From CAZVAR01 sp964625225 (lineage in GTDB: Bacteria; Pseudomonadota; Alphaproteobacteria; JAJUGE01), in contig CAZVAR010000141.1 of assembly GCA_964625225.1 (NCBI GenBank), positions 1 through 9,601 on the forward strand: a stretch of 9,601 bases of DNA. Reading direction: 5' to 3'. Shown piece by piece: positions 6,728 to 9,601 of this stretch. The position numbers were made by a program, and so were the translations under genes. The notes beneath the pieces are model-generated. The model searched no databases. It saw only the letters and a list, made by a program, of their open reading frames with translations, and was not told where the DNA came from. Numbering within the stretch: the stretch's first letter is position 1; every line of letters starts with the position of its first letter.

Positions 6728-6915
6728 GGGCAGCCTCCTGGGACGCGGGTGCGGAAAACGCAAAGGTCGGTGGGGCGAAACCGGGGGCGCCGGCCGGACG
6801 CGGCGGCGCTGCCGGGCCGTCGTCACGTCGCCCCGGGCGGCGCTGCGCGCGTCCGGGGCGATAAAGGAAAGAAGCGTCCGCGACCGGGTCGGCGGGCGCA
6901 CGGGGTGCGATTCTG
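6728..6915 (-). promoter_or_regulatory. Long 5' leader of the structural operon with competing hairpins
   Basis: About 190 bases lie between the predicted start of transcription (near 6915) and the first ATG at 6727, with no convincing gene inside. TCGCCCCGG (6828-6836) and CCGGGGCGA (6853-6861) are a perfect nine-pair inverted repeat with a 16-base loop. GCGTCCGG (6849-6856), part of which is in that stem, can instead pair with CCGGACGC (6794-6801). The two pairings exclude each other. This is the layout of an attenuator or protein-controlled leader, but no U-run was found, so it is only a candidate. Confidence 0.35.
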
Positions 6916-6921
6916 TGTGAG

Positions 6922-6950
6922 CTTATATTCCTATTTCGTCGTGATGTCAA
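6922..6950 (-). promoter_or_regulatory. Strong sigma-70-type promoter of the structural operon
   Basis: Reading leftward, TTGACA (6950-6945), a 17-base spacer and TATAAG (6927-6922) make a near-consensus promoter. Transcription should begin near 6915 and enter the 72-aa/portal/capsid operon. TAGGAA (6933-6928) abuts the -10 and matches the half-site seen in the other two TTGACAT elements of this window, so repressor control is plausible. The -35 and spacer lie inside the last codons of the 138-aa gene, whose TAG stop is part of TAGGAA. Confidence 0.75.
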
Positions 6951-7347
6951 GTCCCGGATGCGGCTGCTCACGGCGAAGCCGCCGGTAGAGCTGCCACGGC
7001 GTCAGCACCAAGGGCGCGCGGAGGCCGATCGCGCGCTTCACCGCCTCCACGCAGCTCCACGGTCCCGGCGGCAGGGGCCGGGCCGGGCGGCGGGCGACGG
7101 TCTCCACCGCGGCCAGCCCCTGCGACCGGAAGATGGCGGCCAGGTCGACCGCCCCGTCCACCGGCAGCACGGCGATCTCCACCCCGGTGGAGAGCGGGTC
7201 GAACAGGATCCAGCGCGCGCCGTCGTGCAGCACGACGAAACAGTGTCGGAAGCCCGGCTTCAGCAGGCGCAGCCAGGGGAGCTGCGCCGCGCCGTCGAAC
7301 GCCACCACCGCCCGGCGCGGCACGGCCGGCCGGCCGACGCCGCTCAC
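6931..7347 (-). CDS. 138-aa phage-cluster protein, possible permuted NlpC/P60-like peptidase
   Basis: The start is GTG at 7347, overlapping the upstream stop as GTGA, which fixes a 138-aa product; the frame continues upstream only as antisense to the repressor. Residues 33-52 read FRHCFVVLHDGARWILFDPL and residues 97-108 WSCVEAVKRAIG, followed by LVLTPWQLYRRL. A strand with an early His (H35), an Asp in the next strand (D50) and a later Cys at the head of a helix (C99) is the order expected in circularly permuted NlpC/P60 (papain-like) hydrolases such as the LRAT/YiiX type. If so, it could cut peptidoglycan peptides or an amide bond during lysis or entry. I see no signal peptide or membrane helix. 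The fold call is from motif order only; a non-enzymatic phage protein is the main alternative. It is coupled to the 117-aa gene, and its 3' end holds the structural promoter. Confidence 0.75.
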   Translation of the reverse strand: MSGVGRPAVPRRAVVAFDGAAQLPWLRLLKPGFRHCFVVLHDGARWILFDPLSTGVEIAVLPVDGAVDLAAIFRSQGLAAVETVARRPARPLPPGPWSCVEAVKRAIGLRAPLVLTPWQLYRRLRREQPHPGLDITTK

Positions 7348-7697
7348 GCGAGGATGCCCTTGCGCCGCAGCACCGGCGTCAGCCGGTCGATCGCCTCGTC
7401 CCACAGCCGGGCGGCGTGCGCCTCCTCGCGCCAGGTCGGGTCGGGCGGGGCAAGGCGCCGGCCGTAGTCGACCAGCACCTCCAGATGCTCGCGCACCAGC
7501 CGTCGCTGGCGGTAGAGGCGATCGACGCTGTGCAGGATGTCGAGCGGCTCGCAGGGGCGCGGCACCTCGGCCAGGCCGGCGCGCAGCCGGGCGCCGTCGT
7601 GCCGCGCGGTGGTGCTGAGGACGCACCAGAACCAGGCCTCGTCGGCGCTGGCGAACGGCTCGCCGGGCGCGGTCGCCGGGGAAGACGGGTCGGGCAT
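7344..7697 (-). CDS. 117-aa helical protein of unknown function, first gene of the early leftward unit
   Basis: The product begins MPDPSSPATAPGEPFASADE, then AWFWCVLSTTARHDG. A conserved-looking core follows: RPCEPLDILHSVDRLYRQRR, HLEVLVDYGRRLAPPDP, AARLWDEAIDRLTPVLRRKG and a short ILA end. GAGGAG lies five bases before the ATG, a strong ribosome site. I recall uncharacterised alphaproteobacterial proteins with the same layout (CEPxDI, DRLYRxRRL, HLxVL, YGxR, LWxEAxxxLxPxLRxKGI) but no function for them. It looks all-helical, basic and cytoplasmic. It is the first gene downstream of the promoter facing the repressor and is coupled (GTGA) to the 138-aa gene. That position is where phages often keep a regulator such as an antirepressor or late activator, but no HTH is evident, so this is only context. 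Confidence 0.8.
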   Translation of the reverse strand: MPDPSSPATAPGEPFASADEAWFWCVLSTTARHDGARLRAGLAEVPRPCEPLDILHSVDRLYRQRRLVREHLEVLVDYGRRLAPPDPTWREEAHAARLWDEAIDRLTPVLRRKGILA

Positions 7698-7719
7698 CGG
7701 TTCTCCTCAGGGGCAAGGG

Positions 7720-7748
7720 TTCACATGTTCCGCTTTTGTTCTTATATA
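7720..7748 (+). promoter_or_regulatory. Candidate promoter for the repressor gene
   Basis: TTCACA (7720-7725, five of six matches to TTGACA), a 17-base spacer and TATATA (7743-7748) point rightward. A start near 7755 would give a leader of about 46 bases before the repressor ATG at 7801. Its -10 overlaps the -10 region of the opposing leftward promoter, so the two should exclude each other. The operator-like element at 7749-7765 covers its start point, which would allow autorepression. Confidence 0.55.
7727..7741. promoter_or_regulatory. LexA-type SOS box candidate (GTTC-N7-GTTC)
   Basis: GTTCCGCTTTTGTTC matches exactly the direct-repeat box GTTC-N7-GTTC used by alphaproteobacterial LexA. 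It fills the spacer of the rightward repressor promoter and covers the start region of the leftward early promoter. Host LexA bound here could therefore block early transcription directly. Eight fixed bases can match by chance, but the location at the centre of the switch region makes it notable. It could also be a half-site array for the phage repressor, as GTTC/GAAC recurs at 7719, 7753 and 7759. Confidence 0.5.
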
Positions 7749-7776
7749 TAGAGAACATGTTCCTAGTGCATGTCAA
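7747..7776 (-). promoter_or_regulatory. Leftward early promoter candidate for the 117-aa/138-aa genes
   Basis: Leftward, CTTGACAT gives a perfect -35 (TTGACA, 7776-7771). The best -10 is TCTATA (7752-7747) at 18 bases; TATATA is available at 20 and TATAAG (7746-7741) at 24, so the exact -10 is uncertain. It would start near 7740 and transcribe into the 117-aa gene at 7697. The spacer holds the operator-like palindrome, so a bound repressor would block it. This is the expected place for a lytic-side promoter facing a repressor gene. Confidence 0.55.
7749..7765. promoter_or_regulatory. Operator-like element O1 in the early control region
   Basis: Read leftward it is TAGGAACATGTTCTCTA, with the perfect 10-bp palindrome GAACATGTTC (7753-7762) at its core. 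It agrees with the element at 8471-8487 at 12 of 17 positions (TAGGAA, then T, T, CT, TA). It lies between the -35 and -10 of the leftward promoter and over the start of the rightward one. A second ACATGTTCC copy lies at 7723-7731. Binding by the neighbouring S24 repressor is inferred. Confidence 0.55.
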
Positions 7777-7778
7777 GC
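7760..7778. repeat. Direct repeat flanking the repressor gene, left copy
   Basis: TTCCTAG-TGC-ATGTCAAGC here matches TTCCTAGATGTCAAGC at 8482-8497 at all 16 shared bases, with a three-base insertion. The two copies sit on either side of the repressor gene in the same orientation. They contain the -35 element and operator half-site of two leftward promoters. This suggests duplication of the control element, or a repressor cassette inserted by recombination between them. Confidence 0.7.
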
Positions 7779-7800
7779 GAAAATGTAAGACATTCTTCCC

Positions 7801-8430
7801 ATGCTGAAGCATTCCGACGTATGGAACGCCATCGACGCGCTCGCGCGCAGGAATGGCCTTTCGCCTTCGGGGCTCGCGAAGCGCGCGGGTCTCGACGCGA
7901 CCACGTTCAACAAGAGCAAGCGCGTCACCCGTGACGGCAAGCTGCGCTGGCCGAGCACGGAGAGCATCTCCAAGGTGCTGGACGCGACCGGCTCGACCGT
8001 GGCCGACTTCCTGAACGACATCATCCAGGCCGAAGGCGGCGGGGTGCGGCGCATCCCGATCATCGGCTACGCCCAGGCGGGGCAGCAGGGCTTCTTCGAC
8101 GATGCCGGTTACCCCGTCGGCAGCGGCTGGGACGAGGTGCCGTTCCCGGACGTGGGTGACCCCAACGCCTATGCGCTGGAGATCAGCGGCGACAGCATGG
8201 AGCCGTTCTACCGCGCCGGCGACATCGTGATCGTGTCGCCCAATGCCAGCGTCCGCCGCGGCGACCGCGTCGTGGTCAAGACGCGCACCGGCGAGGTGAT
8301 GGCGAAGCAGCTCGTCCGCCGCACCGCCCGCAAGGTGGAGCTGGAATCGTTCAACCCGGCCTATCCGCCGGTCACGCTGGAGCCGCGCGAGATCGTCTGG
8401 ACGTCGCGGATCATGTGGGCGTCGCAATAG
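7801..8430 (+). CDS. Phage-type transcriptional repressor, HTH plus S24 (LexA/CI-like) autoprotease
   Basis: This is a 209-aa protein. Residues 1-70 hold an HTH (GLSPSGLAKRAGLDATTFNK at 19-38) and the NKSKRVTRDGK...RWPSTESISKVLDATG segment common in alphaproteobacterial regulators of this type. Residues 85-205 are an S24 peptidase fold: a probable Ala-Gly cleavage site (A93-G94 in GYAQAGQQGFF), nucleophile Ser132 in ISGDSMEP, and general-base Lys169 in GEVMAKQL. All parts needed for RecA-stimulated self-cleavage are present. An in-frame TAA at 7786 rules out an upstream start, and no clear ribosome site precedes the ATG. It is the only rightward gene, divergent from the early genes and flanked on both sides by matching operator-like elements, so it should hold the prophage silent and be inactivated by DNA damage. 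No cro-like partner is seen. A host-owned regulator of the same family is the alternative. Confidence 0.93.
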   Translation: MLKHSDVWNAIDALARRNGLSPSGLAKRAGLDATTFNKSKRVTRDGKLRWPSTESISKVLDATGSTVADFLNDIIQAEGGGVRRIPIIGYAQAGQQGFFDDAGYPVGSGWDEVPFPDVGDPNAYALEISGDSMEPFYRAGDIVIVSPNASVRRGDRVVVKTRTGEVMAKQLVRRTARKVELESFNPAYPPVTLEPREIVWTSRIMWASQ

Positions 8431-8437
8431 GGCCGGA

Positions 8438-8454
8438 CGGGCGCACTGCGCCCG
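8438..8454 (+). terminator. Hairpin just after the repressor stop, candidate terminator
   Basis: CGGGCGC and GCGCCCG form a perfect seven-pair stem with an ACT loop, eight bases after the stop codon. The following ATATTGTGGTCCTATTT is only moderately U-rich, so termination may be weak. The predicted leftward antisense transcript would begin a few bases from this hairpin and carry it at its 5' end. Confidence 0.5.
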
Positions 8455-8466
8455 ATATTGTGGTCC

Positions 8467-8495
8467 TATTTACAGGATAATTTCCTAGATGTCAA
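8467..8495 (-). promoter_or_regulatory. Leftward promoter at the repressor 3' end, antisense to the repressor
   Basis: Leftward, TTGACA (8495-8490), exactly 17 bases, then TAAATA (8472-8467). Transcription would start near 8460, between two converging genes, and run leftward through the whole repressor gene on its non-coding strand. No credible leftward gene exists in 7801-8430, so the product would be an antisense RNA or a long early transcript reaching the 117-aa gene. AGGA/TCCT half-sites fill the spacer, suggesting control by the repressor itself. Confidence 0.55.
8471..8487. promoter_or_regulatory. Operator-like element O2 within the antisense promoter
   Basis: Leftward it reads TAGGAAATTATCCTGTA, agreeing with O1 (7749-7765) at 12 of 17 positions. 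AGGA and TCCT form an inverted pair five bases apart, and another AGGA follows six bases on (8468-8465), giving three alternating half-sites. They occupy the spacer and overlap the -10, so binding should block the promoter. Confidence 0.5.
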
Positions 8496-8497
8496 GC
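8482..8497. repeat. Direct repeat flanking the repressor gene, right copy
   Basis: TTCCTAGATGTCAAGC is the partner of 7760-7778. ATGTCAAG also recurs at 6944-6951 in the structural promoter, so it is found three times in 1.6 kb, each time within ten bases after TTCCTA. Confidence 0.7.
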
Positions 8498-8507
8498 CCC
8501 GCTTGGC

Positions 8508-8529
8508 GGTCCCGGCAGGCGTCCGGGCC
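8508..8529 (-). terminator. Hairpin after the transglycosylase stop, weak terminator candidate
   Basis: GG-CCCGG (8508-8515, one bulged base) pairs with CCGGGCC (8523-8529) around a seven-base loop, starting three bases past the stop codon. No U-run follows, so it would be at best a leaky or Rho-assisted end for the leftward transglycosylase transcript. That transcript otherwise reads on into the phage control region. Confidence 0.35.
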
Positions 8530-8531
8530 GG

Positions 8532-9601
8532 TCAGCTCCCCATCGCGCGGCGGAGCTGCCACAGCAGGTTGCGGTCGGCATGGCCGTCCGGCGGCACGCC
8601 GATCCGGCTCTGGAAGCCGCGGATCGCCTCCCGCGTGCGGGCGCCGACGATGCCGTCGGGCAGGCCCGCATCCTCGCCGATTGCGGCGAGCCGGGTCTGG
8701 ATCTCGATCACGTCGCCGCGGCTCAGCGGCGCGTCGTCGGGCGGCCGCTGCACCGTCAGATGGCCGCCGCCGGCCAGCCGGTCGGCGAGCAGCCCGACCG
8801 AGAGCGCGTAGTTGATCGAGCGGTTCCAGTTCAGGATGGCGCGGAAGTTCGGGTAGACGAGGAAGGCCGGGCCGCGCCAGCCGGCCGGCACGATCACCGA
8901 GGCGGAGCGCGCATCCGGCGCCAGCGGCCGGCCGTCGGCGCTGCGCACCCCCATCTGCCGCCACTCCGCGACCGGGCGCGCGACGGCGAGTGCGGCCTGC
9001 CGGTAGTCGAAGCCCTCCGGCAGCACGACCTCCTGGCCCCAGTCCTCGCCGGGCCGCCAGCCGATCTCGCGCAGGAACGCCGCCGCCGAGGCCAGCGCGT
9101 CGGGAACGCTGCCCCAGATGTCGCGCCGCCCGTCGCCGTCGTCGTCGACCGCATGGCGGAGATAGGTCGAAGGCATGAACTGCGGCTGCCCCATGGCCCC
9201 CGCCCAGGAGCCCTGCATGCGATCCGGCGCGACCTCGCCGCGCGCCGCCACGCGCAGCGCGTTGATCAGCTCGCCCTCGAAGAAGTCAGCGCGCCGGCCC
9301 TCGCAGGCGAGCGTCGCGAGCGAGCCGATCACGGGGAAGCCGCCCATATTCTCGCCGAAATTGCTCTCCAGTCCCCAGAAGGCGACCAGATAGCGCCCCG
9401 GCACGCCGTAGCGCGCCTCGAGCGCGGCCAGCAGCGGCCCGTGCCGTTCCAGCATGGCGCGGCCGCGCTCGATGCGGGTCGGCGACAGGCGCGCCTCGAG
9501 ATACTGCCAGAAGGTCTGCACGAACTCGGGCTGGCGCCGGTCGAGCTCGATCACCCGCGGGATCGGCTCCAGCCCGGCGAAGGCCTGCTGCACGACCGGC
9601 T
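8532..9601 (-). CDS. Lytic murein transglycosylase, MltB/SLT_2 family with C-terminal peptidoglycan-binding domain (5' end outside window)
   Basis: About 355 residues are visible. The frame is open to the window edge, and the family normally has a further N-terminal signal or lipoprotein segment, so the GTG at 9593 is probably not the start. Visible motifs, numbered from that GTG, are IELDRRQPEFVQTFWQYLEA (15-34), ygVPxxxLVAFWGLESNFGE (63-81) with the catalytic Glu in GLESNFG, and TLACEGRRADFFEGELINAL. Next come the GAMGQPQFMPSTYLRHAVDD substrate-groove loop and GRRDIWGSVPDALASAAAFL. Residues about 287-350 are a PG_binding_1 domain (SRGDVIEIQTRLAAIGEDAG, then GARTREAIRGFQ). The family cleaves the MurNAc-GlcNAc bond to form 1,6-anhydroMurNAc in periplasmic wall remodelling. 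Size and domain layout are those of chromosomal enzymes rather than phage endolysins, so I take it as a host gene next to the prophage. Recruitment for lysis cannot be excluded. Confidence 0.92.
   Translation of the reverse strand, partial: PVVQQAFAGLEPIPRVIELDRRQPEFVQTFWQYLEARLSPTRIERGRAMLERHGPLLAALEARYGVPGRYLVAFWGLESNFGENMGGFPVIGSLATLACEGRRADFFEGELINALRVAARGEVAPDRMQGSWAGAMGQPQFMPSTYLRHAVDDDGDGRRDIWGSVPDALASAAAFLREIGWRPGEDWGQEVVLPEGFDYRQAALAVARPVAEWRQMGVRSADGRPLAPDARSASVIVPAGWRGPAFLVYPNFRAILNWNRSINYALSVGLLADRLAGGGHLTVQRPPDDAPLSRGDVIEIQTRLAAIGEDAGLPDGIVGARTREAIRGFQSRIGVPPDGHADRNLLWQLRRAMGS

Noticed and set aside
4740..6971. Leftward open frame extending the scaffold gene through the portal region to 974 aa
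   Set aside because: It is the alternative frame of the portal and small genes, with Arg/Gly/Ala-rich filler; the scaffold has its own ribosome site at 4739.
4934..6988. 684-aa open frame on the plus strand
   Set aside because: It is antisense to the portal and neighbours, rich in Arg/Ala/Gly/His without domain pattern; such mirror frames are expected at this GC content.
7773..8063. 96-aa leftward open frame inside the repressor gene as a cro-like gene
   Set aside because: No HTH pattern, no ribosome site and a composition that mirrors the repressor codons.
7348..8427. Leftward open frame upstream of the 138-aa gene, antisense to the repressor, starting just after the antisense promoter
   Set aside because: I considered it as a product of that promoter. 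The translation mirrors the repressor codons (His/Ala/Asp/Val-rich), has no ribosome site near 8427 and passes through the early control region, so a protein is unlikely.
8493..8505. CAAGC-CCC-GCTTG inverted repeat next to the antisense promoter as an operator
   Set aside because: It is only five pairs, partly made of the -35 element, and absent from the other two control sites.
7699..8531. Attachment-site core or tRNA at the phage/host boundary
   Set aside because: No tRNA-like fold, and the only repeats found are the promoter/operator elements; the other end of the element is outside the window, so att cannot be tested.
8458..8811. 117-aa plus-strand open frame after the repressor
   Set aside because: It is mostly antisense to the transglycosylase PG-binding domain, Ser/Arg/Pro-rich, with no ribosome site.
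1..9601. CRISPR array, IS element or transposase
   Set aside because: No regularly spaced repeats, no terminal inverted repeats around a gene and no transposase-like protein were seen in any frame.

Overview
The window is very GC-rich chromosomal DNA, most likely from an alphaproteobacterium. Two things point there: the repressor-type S24 regulator is of a kind familiar from that class, and there is a GTTC-N7-GTTC element of the alphaproteobacterial LexA-box type. Most of the window is one block of a prophage, or prophage-derived element, of short-tailed (T7/P22-like, podovirus) type. It is followed by a probable host gene for a lytic transglycosylase. No tRNA, rRNA, IS element or CRISPR array was seen.

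Layout, right to left (direction of phage transcription). 9601-8532 (-): MltB-type lytic murein transglycosylase, 5' end outside the window. 7801-8430 (+): HTH/S24 self-cleaving-type repressor, the only rightward gene. 7697-6931 (-): two translationally coupled small genes, a 117-aa helical protein of unknown function and a 138-aa protein with a His...Cys layout that could be a permuted NlpC/P60-like fold. 6727-183 (-): the morphogenesis operon, in the order 72-aa conserved protein, T7-type portal, Bbp19-like protein, scaffold, major capsid, 79-aa small protein (possibly decoration), tail adaptor (T7 gp11-like), tail nozzle (T7 gp12/P22 gp10-like). The last gene, which runs off the left edge (183-1), starts like an internal virion protein.

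Regulation is the most interesting part. Three AT-rich islands each carry a leftward TTGACAT -35 element followed closely by TAGGAA. One drives the structural operon (6950-6922, TTGACA-17-TATAAG). One precedes the two small genes (7776-7747) and faces a plausible repressor promoter (7720-7748). One lies at the 3' end of the repressor gene (8495-8467) and would transcribe antisense to it. The last two share a 17-bp operator-like element with 12 identical positions, and they flank the repressor as imperfect direct repeats. This suggests a repressor that controls its own early and structural promoters and also an antisense promoter against itself. A GTTC-N7-GTTC box within the control region suggests direct input from host LexA as well.

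No terminase, integrase, replication or lysis gene is visible, and the portal is not preceded by terminase. The element may continue to the left, or may be reduced or domesticated. All functional calls come from reading the sequence without database searches.
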